A stretch of 64,000 nt of DNA from Leucaena leucocephala (GCA_037074615.1 CM073547.1:18010501-18074500); one strand, 5' to 3'; shown: positions 36,459 to 48,880, counted from the stretch's first letter. Notes: a model not told the origin generated them from the sequence alone. A program made the numbers and translations.

Positions 36459-37381
36459 TTTGTATATTCATCAAGAAAGACATTAAAAAATCTCAATTAT
36501 TTTAATCAATTTTGTGACAAATGTAAGAATATAAATTTGAAAATATAGAAAAAACAAAAAGGAGAATATGTTAGATTTTATCAGAATATGTAGCTCATAA
36601 AAATAAGTAATGTGATGAGAAAAGTTAAGAAATAAAAAATTTTGAGGACTCAGTAATAGATATAAATGTGATATAAAGAAAAATTCAACTTATAAGAAAT
36701 TACAGATAAGTTCAGAAAAAGAAGATAAAGAAGGGATACCTTGGGATGACGACACCTTGAAAGAGTAAGAAGACAAAAAAAGTCAAAGAGAAATAATAAA
36801 AAATTAATATAAAGATGATATGTGAATTGTGATACGAATAATGTCTTGTAATACTTTATGTCTTGTAAAAATGATGATATCTACTAAAAGTAAAAAAAAA
36901 AATCGAGAAATGAGAGGAGTGTAGAGTATTATTTTTTTTCTATATAAACCTTGTAACTTTTAAAAGGAGATTATTGATCTTAAGATAAATAGAAATTCAA
37001 TTTCATAATTCGCTTGTGGTATGAGCATTCTTATATTTTCTTATATTTTGCATAAATATTATATTTCAGAATATTGAAGAATAAGAATACTAAATTAAGG
37101 TATATTTAAGTAAACTTTTTATTAGAGATTAAAGGTAGTAGTATTATTTGATTTTGATAGCAATGACCCTATAAGGGATTACTGGCTATATATTTATATT
37201 AGTAGAAATTCAATTACTTCTTTAGTAGGAAACGAAGGAAAATTATGCTGAGATGATTTGAAGGGGAATATTTAAACCTCAAACGAGATATTACAGTAAT
37301 ATTATCCTTGTATGAAAGAGGACAAGGATCATTTCATAACCCGAATCATCTTTGATCAACTCTAAATATATATCTTTATGA
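36459..37381 (+). repeat. Left arm of large inverted repeat (caulimovirid-like non-coding region)
   Basis: This ~923-bp arm is the reverse complement of 37405-38340 at roughly 80% identity by eye. It contains K/E-rich coding debris (to about 36830), then a TATA-like TATATAAA at 36941-36948 and a TGGTATGAGCA string at 37017-37027. That string resembles a tRNA-Met primer site with two bases missing. This order matches the promoter and leader of a plant pararetrovirus. Confidence 0.8.
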
Positions 37382-37404
37382 TAACTGACCAGATAACTAT
37401 ATGC

Positions 37405-38340
37405 TCATAAAGATAAATATTCAAGATTGACTAAAGATGATTCGAATTATAGAATAATCCTTGTCCTGTTTTAACAAGAATAATATTACTGTAACCTCTC
37501 TTCTAAGGTTCAAATATTTCCCTTTCAACGTATCTCAGCACAACCTTTCTTCATTTTCTATCAGAAGTGAAACTAAATTTCTACTAGTATAAACATATAG
37601 TCAGTAATCCCTTATAGGATCATTATTATCAAAATCAAGTAATATTATTACTCTTAATCTCTAATAAAAAATTTAGTTAAACATATCTTAATTTGTTATT
37701 TTAATTCTTCAATATTATAAAAGATAATATTTATGAGAAAGGTAGAAAAATATAAGAAATACTCCGATCATAAGAGAATTCTGAAACCGAATTTCTATTT
37801 CTCTTCATATCGATGATTTCCTCTTAGAGGTTACAATATTTATATAGAAAAGAAATAAGACTCCATACTCTTCTATTTCATCTCAACTTTTCTTTTTCTT
37901 CAAGTATAGTAAACATCATCATTCTTACAAGACATTAAACATTATAAAACATTATCCATATCACTATTCACACATCATCTTTATATCATTGTTTTAATAT
38001 TCCTCTTTGACTTTTTTCTTCTTTATCTTCTTCCTCTTTTAAGGTATTGGCATCCCAAGGCATCCCTTCTTTATCTTCTTCTTTTTCTAAACTTATTGAC
38101 AACTTCTTATAGGTTATATTCTTCTTTATATCACACTCATATCAATTATTATATCCTCAAAATCTTTTCTTTTTCGACTTTTCTCATCACAATAATTATA
38201 TTTATGAGCTACATATTCTAATAAAATCTAACATATTCTTCTTTTTATTTTTTTCTATATTTTCAAATTTATTATTTTTCAGCTTATCATAAAATTGATT
38301 AAAACAATTTAGATTCTTCGATATCCTTCCTAATAAATAT
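37405..38340 (-). repeat. Right arm of large inverted repeat
   Basis: This arm pairs with 36459-37381 and leaves a loop of only 23 bp (37382-37404). The TATA-like box is found in reverse at about 37837-37846. Substitutions are spread evenly and the arms keep alignment through several indels. Confidence 0.8.
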
Positions 38341-38490
38341 ACAAATCAATTACACCTCTAGTAAAAAACAAAGGAAAGCTATGCTAAGATAGTTTGAAGG
38401 GAAAATGTTTCGACCTCAGAGGAGATTACACTAATATTATTCTTGTATGAAATAGGATAAAGATTCTTCCATAACCTGTATCATCTTAGC
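38341..38490 (+). repeat. Third, direct partial copy of the caulimovirid-like leader
   Basis: This segment matches about 37212-37355 in the same orientation. Shared series are AGTA, AACAAAGGAAA, GCTATGCTAAGAT, TTTGAAGGG, ACCTCAGAGGAGAT and TATTATTCTTGTATGAAA. It directly abuts the right arm, so the locus has copies in the order plus, minus, plus. Confidence 0.7.
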
Positions 38491-38499
38491 AAGGTTTAT

Positions 38500-39650
38500 T
38501 AAAAATTTCAATGTTAATATTTTATATTTCACTAACACCTAAAGGGTGAGGAGGTTAGCGAATATTGACAAAGAGAATATAAATTATATAATTTTGTGGT
38601 TAGCTCCATGGCCCCTCATTTATAGGAAAAAATTTGAAAAAGAAAGGTTTATTTTATTCTGTCTTTTAAAATTTTTATGTTTTTAGAATAATTTATGAGT
38701 TTATTTTTTAAAAATAAGTTCTCAGAATAAAAACCAAAAAAGAAATATGTCTAAACGATTGTTAAAAAAAATCATATTTTTGTCCACAACAATGAGCAAT
38801 GGAGAAGGCCAATATAAGAGATAAAGTGCAAAGTGCGGCTACAGTGAAAACTTAAACTAAAACATAACAAAACAAGTAAAATTGTTCTATTTTTTAATTT
38901 TTTGCAACACATTGCTATTTTTTGTTTTGCAAAACATTTGACTAAAAACCAATTATCAAACAATTTTTCTTGAAACAAGGACTCTAGGGCCAAAATTTCT
39001 TCCCTTTCCATGTTTCATCCACATTCTCCACTTAAGGCTATGTTTGGTAGAATTGATGAAAAAGGAATAAACTATGTAAACTAGAAGCATAAAAAATTCT
39101 CTTTGAATTGAGATCCTTAAAACAATTTTGAATTGCATCAAAATTTGGGTTGGATTACCCCAAGGAAAAAAAATAACAAGCCACTCTTCAGTTCTCCACC
39201 TTGAATTGAAAATTTCATATCACCAGAAATATAAAATAACTCCAGCCATCCAAGCCAGGCTATAACTGTATTTTTCTGCTGGCACAGCAACATAACTATT
39301 GGATTATCTCACAACTTTGTCTACATAACAGTTGGATTATCTCGAACATCATTTTTTGAACTTGAAGGAGCTTCAAACTATTACAAAAATCCTCTAAAAC
39401 TATATAGTTCACTGGAATTTAGAGTAAGTATATAAGTTAACTTGATACCGTTCATCGACCCAAAACTCTAAACCATTAATTTCATGAGTTCATAAATCTT
39501 TCTCACATATGTACACTTCTCCCCCCCCCCCCCAAATCCAGCTCCATCCAACATAGGAGGAATTCAGATCTTGAGATAAAGCTTCATAAATTGAAGTTCG
39601 TCTAGTTGTAAAATGTAACGAAGCTAATAAATTAAAATTAAATTGAACAT
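38500..39650. other. AT-rich spacer, no gene seen
   Basis: I see no supported gene. A run of about 14-16 C residues lies near 39515-39532 (possible assembly weak point). Confidence 0.5.
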
Positions 39651-39663
39651 GAACTTATCTTTA

Positions 39664-39770
39664 CAGAGGAACAAAGGATGAAGGAATGGATTGCCTCTTG
39701 TTTGAAGGAATATGCTTAGAGCTCCCCTTACTCCGAGACGATGTCTCCAATTCATCAGACAACAGCCGAA
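39664..39770 (-). other. Possible terminal-exon fragment of an unknown gene
   Basis: On the minus strand an AG acceptor-like site is followed by a polar frame, LRLLSDELETSSRSKGSSKH then NKRQSIPSSFVPL, and a TAA stop. Composition looks coding and is richer in GC than its surroundings. I find no upstream partner exon and do not recognise the protein, so this could be a relic or chance. Confidence 0.25.
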
Positions 39771-39789
39771 GAGCTTACCAAGCAAATTT

Positions 39790-41190
39790 GCTCACTAATC
39801 CGTATCTATAAAATTTCACACAAACCACACTATTTATAAGAATCAATGGCACAGTGTCTCTATAATTTACTATTCACAAATCACAAGACACCAAAACAAT
39901 ACAGTCTGCATTAAGTTTTGTGCCTCTATTCCATTATAAAATTTCATTCAAATCAATATACAATTTATTTGAAAAGCTTTTTATTAAATTAGTATTTATT
40001 TAGTAAGAAGAGAGGCATGGAATGAGAATTTAATTGGAGAAGGAATTTCAGTTTGATTCAGTGTTTGTTTGCTCAGTGAGTAGGGATCAAGGGCGTGAAA
40101 AAAATCCTCCAACTTCCCATATCATGCTTACATGTTCTTTGCATGGATAAATTATTCAAGTGCTCATGCTGTCCAGAAGCAGCAGCAAGTTTCATGGGTG
40201 TTTAGCATTTAGAGCTGGATGCCTTATATAAAATCAACATCGATATCATCAATTTAAGATATTGAATTTACGACAAGTTGCACTATTTCAAACCATGAAC
40301 AGTTTTCTAAGACTCTCTAATGTACAAGGCTCATCTAGTTTTTCGTCAATTTTGTTCCACCTTTCACAAGACCAAATGAGTGAATAACTGAAACAACTTG
40401 TTAACATCGTGGCAATGTGCATCACATTGTTTTTTCCCATTGGATTAATATATTTCTTAATTCAATTAATTTTTTTTAAAATCCTTGTCATTATACAGTC
40501 TATAATCCTCTTAGCTGGTTTTACTGGTGCAGGGAGTTGATGATTAAAGTAATAGGTACCTTATGAATCAGGCACTTACTCCCTCTGGAATCATACACCA
40601 GGAATTTTTCACGGGTGCTCTGAGTCTGCCAAAGCAGGTTGTCTGTACGGTATAATACAGACTGAGTATAACACCACCACCAGATAGCCTTATCCACTAG
40701 GTGAAGCCAGATATAATACCAACTGAGTAAAGCAGAAAGTTAAATCCAACTTACGAGTCATGCAAAACAGAGTCTCTCCAATTTTCCTCCCTCCTCCCTA
40801 TCCACCTTCATGTATTGTGCTTTTGGTACTGTAAACAGGTGTTTAGTCAATATATGCGTATTTCAATTAACTTACCTCAATCAAAGCTCAAAGGTAGGTT
40901 ATTCACTTGGGTGTATCTAATTAAATACCCAAACTGTGCGAATAAGTAATCTCCATGAGTTAAGAGAGACATATTTAGAACGTGGATTCATCAAACATAC
41001 CTAGATAAAGGGCATAAAAAGGGCATAAGAAAATAAAAATTAATTTTTAATATCTATCTATTTACGCTCTTGGCACATTCAGAATCTAATTTATAAACAA
41101 AAAAAAATTACGCCTTTCATTCTCTTCTCATCTATCAACTTGTGATCAATGAACAACAAAAACGCAGTCATTTTTTTTTTCTTCACTTAC
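39790..41190. other. Spacer with a GC-richer patch, no protein gene seen
   Basis: Mostly AT-rich. A patch at about 40500-40740 is more balanced in composition and has TGATGA at 40542 and CTGA at about 40620, so a small non-coding RNA is possible but unproven. Confidence 0.4.
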
Positions 41191-41196
41191 TTGCTA

Positions 41197-41619
41197 TCAT
41201 GAAAACCCCATCATCTTCTTCAATCCAGGAAACGAGAACGTAGAAGATGATTCCACAGACGAAGAATCATTCTCTTCTGGCAAATACTCCTCCATCATCT
41301 CCTTCACAGATCTCGCAGATAAAGGATGAAAATTCGAACCCCACTCTTCCACAAACTCTTCGATCAAAGCCGATTTCTCTTCTCCATCGATATTCCTCCA
41401 CTTCTGCTTCGCCTCGTCTTCCTTCAAGCCGAGGTACTCGCAGGGCTCTCCGAAGAGAATAGCTCGGCTCTTCTTCATAGCCTCCTCCATCTGAAGCAAG
41501 TCGGACTTTATCTTGGCGACTTTGGCGGCGAGATCCGATGCGAGCGTTGCGTCGCTGAAGCTGCGGGCACACGAGACTCGAGTGGTTCTGAGCTTGTGGC
41601 TGTGGATGAGGAGGAGCTT
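41197..41619 (-). CDS. Small unknown protein, possibly mitochondrial; 5' end missing or in another exon
   Basis: The frame reads KLLLIHSHKLRTTRVSCARS, then FSDATLASDLAAKVAKIKSD, a helical EEAMKKSRAILFGEPCEYLG block and KQKWRNIDGEEKSALIEEFV. It ends SFPGLKKMMGFS with TGA at 41197-41199, giving about 140 codons. The basic, Arg/Ser-rich start before FSDA looks like a mitochondrial presequence. No ATG is found in frame near the 5' side. CTTCTCTTCAACGAAG directly upstream could be an acceptor site, or the gene may be truncated by the AT-rich DNA that follows. An internal ATG at about 41490 is possible. GC content is clearly above the flanks. I do not recognise the family. Confidence 0.5.
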   Translation of the reverse strand, partial: KLLLIHSHKLRTTRVSCARSFSDATLASDLAAKVAKIKSDLLQMEEAMKKSRAILFGEPCEYLGLKEDEAKQKWRNIDGEEKSALIEEFVEEWGSNFHPLSARSVKEMMEEYLPEENDSSSVESSSTFSFPGLKKMMGFS

Positions 41620-41639
41620 CGTTGAAGAGAAGTATTGAT

Positions 41640-42490
41640 AAGTATATGAAATATGTTTTATATTTAATATTAAGAAAATTCATATGAGTACTAATTATCT
41701 ATAGATCCAAAACGATGGTTGTGATTTGAAAAGAAAAAAAAAAGGACAAGAAGAAGGCAGCTGTGAACATAATAGTTTTTTTATTTTTTAAAAGCATTAT
41801 TTTTTATTGATGACAACTTACATATCATTTAATATCCCATATTCACATTAATAATTAAAATATTAGAGCATGAGGAGTCAAGCGGATGATTGAAGAAATT
41901 ATAAACATTCAATTAGAAGGAAAAAAACTAGTCTATCAAAAAAAAAGAAAAAATTATAAAAATCTAATTAAAAATGGGATGAAATTAAAGGATTTCTTAT
42001 TTTTTAAAAAATAAATATTTTTTTATTACAAAAATTTTTAGGGAGGAGAGTTGATATCACCTATAACCTAAGGGTAAGAAAAAATCTCTCACTTAGATAA
42101 TATCAATATTAAATTAGGTAAATTTTTAATTACCCTCATGCGTAAATATTTATAAATATTTTTTATTACAAATATTTATAAATAGATTTTTTGATATAAA
42201 AATTTTTATGTGGATTCGCTACCTATTCTTACCAAAGTTAGGGTATAGCTATATGGCTCAAAGAATATTTATAGTATACTTAAGAAATCACTTACTAAAT
42301 AAGTTTTTACAATGATAGTGAGAATCGAACTCGTTTCGTTGTAGAAAATGAGTTCATATTTTATCATTTATATCAATTCTCATAAGCAAATATTTATAAA
42401 TATTATTTTGTTAAAAAAATAAATATTTATAAATATTTTTTGTATAACTTTTTTGGAAAATGGTTAGAGATTTCGCCCTACTCTTAAATT
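41640..42490. repeat. Cluster of short dispersed AT-rich repeats
   Basis: A motif AAATATTTATAAATATTTTT, often followed by GTA(C/T)AAAAATTTTTAG, recurs near 42004, 42142, 42167, 42387, 42420 and 42530. Between copies are related phrases about ACCTAAGGGTA-AG. The cluster runs into the unit at 42560-42880. Confidence 0.55.
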
Positions 42491-42880
42491 ATGGATAAAC
42501 CCAACTCATTTCTAAAAAATTTTGTCAAAAAAATATATATTTATAAATATTTTTTTGTACAAAAATTTTTAGAAAAAGGTTGGGCTCACCGACAATCCAA
42601 GGGTAGAGCGAAATCTTCTTTCCTCCTAGGTGATACCAATCTCAAGCAGGACGAGCCGTCTATTACCCTCAAGTATAAACCTAAATACCCAGGAGTTAAG
42701 ATGTCTCCCCAAGAGCCATCTATAAAAAAATTTTGTTACTCACTCGGTTCACCGGAACTTTATCTCGACTATCCAGATTCTACCCGCGTCGCACATCTAG
42801 CTATGGTAGATGAATTTCCCAATAAAGATTTTATACATACGCCAAGACTTAAACTCAAGATTTTATTTAAGTGATATTAA
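42491..42880 (+). other. ORF-containing repeat unit of unknown origin
   Basis: A 127-codon frame runs from 42491 to 42874. Its first third lies in AT-rich repeats. The GC-richer rest (from about 42590) is related to a more decayed stretch at about 42040-42130. Both share a gga(g/t)-gttg-gatatcac / ggttgggctcaccgac opening, CAAGGGTAGAG and ATTACCCTCA. This suggests a repeated non-coding element, not a gene. No protein family is recognised. Confidence 0.35.
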
Positions 42881-42889
42881 ATTATTTAC

Positions 42890-45800
42890 CATTCGGACTA
42901 ACTCCTATTGGTCCATCTATAAATATTGTTGTCTGGAAATCTCTTTCAGTCGGCCTTTTTTTTTTTGATACAATTGAGTCAGTTTTTTTTTTGTTAAATG
43001 ATAGGGCTATAACTCAAAAGTAAAGAAAATTAGATTAGTGAAGAATTGAATTATAGATACTCTGGAACCACTAAATGCTACATTGTAGAATGACACGTAT
43101 CAAATATCACAGATTTAGAAAGACTTTCCTTTGCAAGCACATATGTAATTATGTTAGTTTGTCTTGAAATAAATTATAATTTTAAATCTCTCTGCTTACA
43201 AATAAAATCTTTAAATTGGATAAATAATAAACTGTCATTTTGCCTTGACCTTAATGTCTCTAATAGTGACACATACAGCCCGTAATTTCTGTTGGGCCCA
43301 TTTCTGAAGCCTATTGAATTTATATTATCACAAAACAGTTATCTAAATATATATTAATCAATGAATTGCAGTTCCATTTTTTATTTATAATATCATAAAT
43401 ATATATATGAATATATATGTTAACAAATATTTTTTTTATTTGCAACATGTGACTCATCTTCACGTAAGTATGAGTTCAAATTCTTTTATCAATATTAGAA
43501 TTTTGTCAAAGATGATTTATAAATATATTTGTAAGGGCTTTTAGAAATTAATTCACTTAAATTTTTATTTATAAAAAATTATATATTTATATATATATAT
43601 ATATATATATAATCTCCCAATTACTTTCAATATAAAGATATTTAAAAATTTATATATAATTACTAGTATAATTTTAATTCTTCACTGTTTATTTGTTCAG
43701 ATAAAACAATAATTATATTAAGAGAATTTTCTCCAATTTAAGACTTGGTGAAGCTCAAACCAAATATGGCGTGGATCTCATGAGAGACGTTTTTAATTAC
43801 TAAAACTTGTAATTGTAAAAACACATTCTTCAACAACTTAATCCATTATTCCTTTCCTCCAAGTCAAGTTTATCCCCTTTTTTATATACAGGCGCTAAGA
43901 AAATACTCTTCTAATTATATTTATAAGTCATTTTTAATATATTTTATATAAATAAAAAATATTAAATCTCATTAACTATACTATAAAATTTAATAATTTT
44001 TTAATTTTATCCCTATTTAATATATATTACATCCAAAGAAAATAAAGTCAACATAAATAAAGAGTAAAATGGTATATTTATATAAAAAATTTCTCTCTCT
44101 ACCCTATAAATAGGACAAGAGAAATAGATTTAGGGTGAGAATTATTATTTTTTAAGCTAAAATATAATAAATACATACTTTTTAAATATTTTTCTTATAA
44201 ATATTTGATTAAATTTGAAATCATATGTATTATATATTAATTATATTGTCAAAAATATAAAAAGTAGATACAAGTTTTTTATTTGATAAATAGGGTGAAA
44301 ATGGAAGATGTCTAAAATGATAATATAGGTGTCATTCCAACAGTAAATAAATTATGTCCATACTCCATACTAAAATTGCAGTCTTATAATAGGTGCATAC
44401 AATCACCTAAAAGAAATTCTCCAAAAGTTACAAATTAAAATATAATTAAAAATACAAATAAGAGATAGTCTAAATAGAATGAGTATTGACCGTTTAAATA
44501 TTAGATATCAAGTTTAAGTATATATAAATGTAAAAAAACATCTTTTGAAGAATAATTCTAATCAAATCTTATAATACTCGAATCTAATCTGATTATATTC
44601 TCTTGTTGTTTTTTTTTAATTTTTTAAATTAAATAAAACATCCCTACAAGACTCAAAACTATTTATATATAGACACACAAATAAATCCAATAATCCAAAT
44701 ATATGTGTAAATCATGAAGTGGCACATGTGAATGCTTTTTGGAGGAAAGCTTTTGGGTTGGTTTCACATGGGGGAGAAGCTTCCAAAGACATCAATATTT
44801 TACTTTTTCTCAAATCCAGCCACGTGTCTAATAATAATAATTCTTGAGCAAAATTTTCACTATAAATAATTATTACCATTAGTTACTACTATAATCAAAC
44901 AACAACATGTGATTGCATCTTTTGTATTGTTTTCTTCAAAATTGATTCCCCTAACTTTAAATGATACTCTCATCTAAATATGTAAGATGCAAAAAAAAAA
45001 ATTAAGATCGACGAATTTGACTACAAATATTATACATATATGTATGTATACAAAATGAATTAGCAAAATTTATTATGATTATTATTTTTTAATTTTATAT
45101 TAATTAAAGGCATTTTTAGTTTCCCTTTATTTTACTGGGTCTTTATATTTTTTATTTTTTAAAAAAATAAAATAATTTTTGAAAAAATTTAAGCTATTAA
45201 AAGTAATTTTATTTAAAATATTATCATACGTTTTAAATATCTCTAACCTTTTCTATTAAACTTAATCTTTATTAGTCAATTTATTATATATTTTGTCTTT
45301 GTATTAATTCCCAAAACAAACTCACCAAAACATTAGCTTATTATTTTTTAGATAAAAAAGCATATTTAGTCATTTAATTTTACATCAAATTTTATTTCGG
45401 TGTCTTAATTTTGGAAAGTATTTTTTTAGCTATTTAACTCTAAGCAAACAAAAAGTAGTAATGTTAAAAATTTAAATATTGATAAAATATTCTTAAATCC
45501 TAACATATTAAGTTTAATTTTTAAAATACTAATGATTATTACCAAAAATTATCGATTGAGACTAACAATGTTAATTAAAATTAGAAGATTAAAAAGGTAC
45601 TTTGTAAAATTAAGTGTATAAAGTGAAAAAACCAAATGTACATTTTTCTATTTTTTTTATATAATAAAGGCTACATTTGAGAATTTATATTAATTTCAAT
45701 TATCACCTGAATTTTATTTTATACTCCTTCAAGTCCTATTTATAAAATCCTATGCATTGGTACCTTATATAAGACTATTGATAAAATTTAATCAAATATT

Positions 45801-48210
45801 TATGACTGTTTTTACTATATTACTTTAAATAATAATTTTTATTACATGTTAATTTTGAAAATTTTTAAATATTTTTTAAATTTAAAATAGAATTTTCATA
45901 GCATCAAAGTTATAGTGATTGTCAAGTTTCATAGATTCCCACCTTTCACATGACATTGTTCGTTGAATATAATCCTATTCTTCTTTTTTGGATATTACTG
46001 ATAAATTCTCTCCACTACTTTCTGTATCTTTTTTATGTTTAAAAAAAGGAAATTTTTTATTAAAGAAAATATGAAATGTCTATAATAAAATTTGCTAAAC
46101 ATTTGTGTCAAAACAAAATGAAAAAGACTAAAATACAAAAATTGTGAATTTGTAGATGAAATTATGAAATCCCATTATATATATATATATTCTGACTATG
46201 AAATTAAAAAGAACCGTTCTTGAATTTTACTAAAGTTGTATATATTCCCCTATTTTCAAATCAAGCATACAACTTTCCTGAAACAAAAATAAATTACACA
46301 ATTTTTAAATTTTATTAAAATTTGTATATACATTTATTTTATTTTCTCCTTTCATGGGAAGTTAGAAGGTTCTAGAACATTGCACTTGCCTTCCTTCACA
46401 AGGATGAATGGTCGCTTCCAAAACGACAGCCATTCTCATTGCAACGTCATTTCATTTTCTCTCTCCCTCTCTAAATCCATACATTCAAATTGACTTGCTC
46501 ATTTTTTTTTTGAAATCTATTTATGTGATTTATTACAAAAATATTTTATAAAAAAACCTCTATAATTAAACTTTAATTGAGTTACCTCTATATTAACTGA
46601 ATTTTGAATTTTACATCAATTTGACAAGATCTGCACATAAATCTTATATTTAAGTTAATTATATCTTAAATCTTAATGGCATAATTATAATTTCATATAC
46701 ATGTAAATAAAGATAAGTTCATTGACCTTTCAACCAAAACATGCACTGACCAATATACTATAACCAAGATTTCTAGTCTCCACTATATATTTTTATACAC
46801 AAATATAACCTTATAATTCAAATAATACTTATAAAAAAATTATAAAATTATTTATTAAATAAATTTTAAAGATGATAATAAAAATTAAATTCACGTTCTT
46901 ATAAAATATAAATTTATTTTTTATTATTTATATTAATTTTTATTAATTATTTCTACTATACTTTGAAAGTTATATCAAGTGAAAATTCTTAAGTTATTAG
47001 GCTTTTAAACAAGAGAACAGATTAGGCTCAATACTTTTATAGGTTCAAGTGAGCTAGATTATCCAGATGTTAACTTTGAGGTCTTAGGAATATGTGTAAA
47101 CCCAATGTCACTCAAAAAGTACCAAATTTGATTCCTTAACAAGACAACCTTGTTTTGCCTTTCGGCGTGGACCATGTTGCTCGTGCTTCTCATGGCTAAT
47201 CAAATTTGCCCAAAAGTGACCCTAAATTAAATTAACTTTGCTTCATATAAACCACACATGTTAGCTATGTATCATAAAAATTGTCATGCCAAAATAACTC
47301 AATTTCACCCTTGTACTAACATGATTGTCATCTATGCATCCCAGTCATCAATATTCCATCCATTTATAAATAAATAAGAAAATTAGATAATTAATTTATA
47401 AAAATTAAAAAAATAGTTAAATTAATTATTTATAAAAATAGTATATATTATCCTTCCTAATATATTGTCTTTAATTATTTATATTAAAATTATTATTTAA
47501 TAGAAATCTCTTTAAGATGTGAAATTAATAAGGATAACTTAAAAAAATATATAAATTTAAGAGATAAAATAAATTGAGATTTTATATTTAAAATTAAAAT
47601 ATATTTTTTAATTACCTATCATGTTTTGGACAGAAATGAGTATGGTATAAAAATGGTAGAAAGCAATATACTTATAAATTATGAATAATGTGAATTGTAT
47701 ACTTCAATTAATGTTTACATTCCATTTCAATTAACAACTCTCTCGCCCATTGTGAACATGAAATCTAAATTCTCCCCCTCCTTTTCTAGTTTTGGTAGAT
47801 TATAATATTTTCTCTAATATTAAATATTTAATTTTAAATATAAAATTTTAATACATTTTATTTTATAAAATTATAATTTTTTCTGAAATATCCCTGTGCA
47901 ATTACACATATTAATAATAGTTTAAATATACATTATTAAATATGATATTTTAGAGAAAACACGATATAATTATTATAAATAACTAATTTAATTAATTTTT
48001 TAATCTATTTAAATTAATTAAATAGATATATTTAAATTAATTAAATATATCTTATATTAAATATTAAAAATAATATTATAAAAGGAAGTTCATGTATTGG
48101 CTAATAAAGGAATTTTGGTATTGAGCGTTCATGTCCTTGGGATTAAGTCTTCTATCATTTAGAATAACCTTAAAATAACATATTAAAAAATTTTGTCGTA
48201 TAAGTTAAGG
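42890..48210. other. Long AT-rich spacer
   Basis: No gene is seen in this stretch. Points of note are an (AT)n run at about 43587-43612, a CCACGTGTC element near 44820, a perfect heat-shock element at 46365-46377 and a GC-richer patch at about 47140-47215. None is attached to a supportable coding region. Confidence 0.6.
46365..46377. promoter_or_regulatory. Perfect three-unit heat-shock element without a nearby gene
   Basis: GAAGGTTCTAGAA has three correctly spaced nGAAn/nTTCn units, the consensus bound by trimeric heat-shock factor. It lies in a GC-richer patch (46340-46490) that continues with CT-rich sequence. No ORF follows within the next kilobase. Confidence 0.35.
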
Positions 48211-48214
48211 AACC

Positions 48215-48880
48215 TAAAGCATTATTTGATTGGGGTTCTTAGAAGGGGAGGGGGATATAAATATATTTGGTTGAAAAAAATAGAAGGGATATGAGGTAAA
48301 TTTTTTTGTCCTTATGTGCTCACCTTCCTTCCTCTATCTCCCCTCTAAAAGTGGGGGTTTTTGGAGGGAAGATAGTTTTTTTTTACACAATTTTAACTAA
48401 ATTGCTCTTTATATATTTTTAATATTTCAATTATACCCTCAAACTTTTTTTTTAATTCTCTTCACATATAATTTTTGTTTTGATTGCTAAAACCTAATAA
48501 GTATAGTAAATAATTTATATATTGTATTAAAATATATAATAATTATAAAATTAATAGAAACAATGTTAAAATTTTATCATATTTTTTAATATTTTTTAAT
48601 TTTATTATATATATAAATGAGATATAAATTTTAAGATTCATAAATTAAAAAAATAATAATTTTAATATGAATATTATAAATAAAGAGTAAAAAAATTTAA
48701 ATAAAGAGATAATTGTATATTTGTCAACTTTTAATTAACTCCCCTCCCCTCCCCTCCCCTTCTGAACCAAATAAAAAATATCATCTCCCATCCTCTACTT
48801 TTACACCCGCAACCTTCCTTACCCTCTATTGAATTAACCTAACCTACTCTTCCTTAAATTAAACCAAACAATGCCTAAGT
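48215..48880. mobile_element. MITE-like element with internal G-rich/C-rich ends
   Basis: The left part starts GCATTATTTGATTGGGGTTC. The right part ends AAACCAAACAATGC, so about 14 bp are imperfectly inverted (GCATT-TTTG-TT). Such ends are typical of hAT-related plant MITEs. CCTAAA precedes and CTAAG follows. Both subterminal regions contain G-rich (left) or C-rich (right) runs in inverted orientation. Boundaries and target duplication are uncertain. Confidence 0.4.
48739..48760 (-). repeat. (CCCCT)4 run, G-quadruplex-capable on the minus strand
   Basis: Four CCCCT units in a row give four GGGG tracts separated by single A residues on the minus strand. This is an unusually GC-rich string for this region and lies inside the MITE-like element. 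Confidence 0.8.

Noticed and set aside
41267..41683. 138-codon minus ORF and 99-codon plus ORF overlapping the small unknown gene
   Set aside because: Different frames of the same GC-rich exon; the chosen frame has the more protein-like composition and a presequence-like start.
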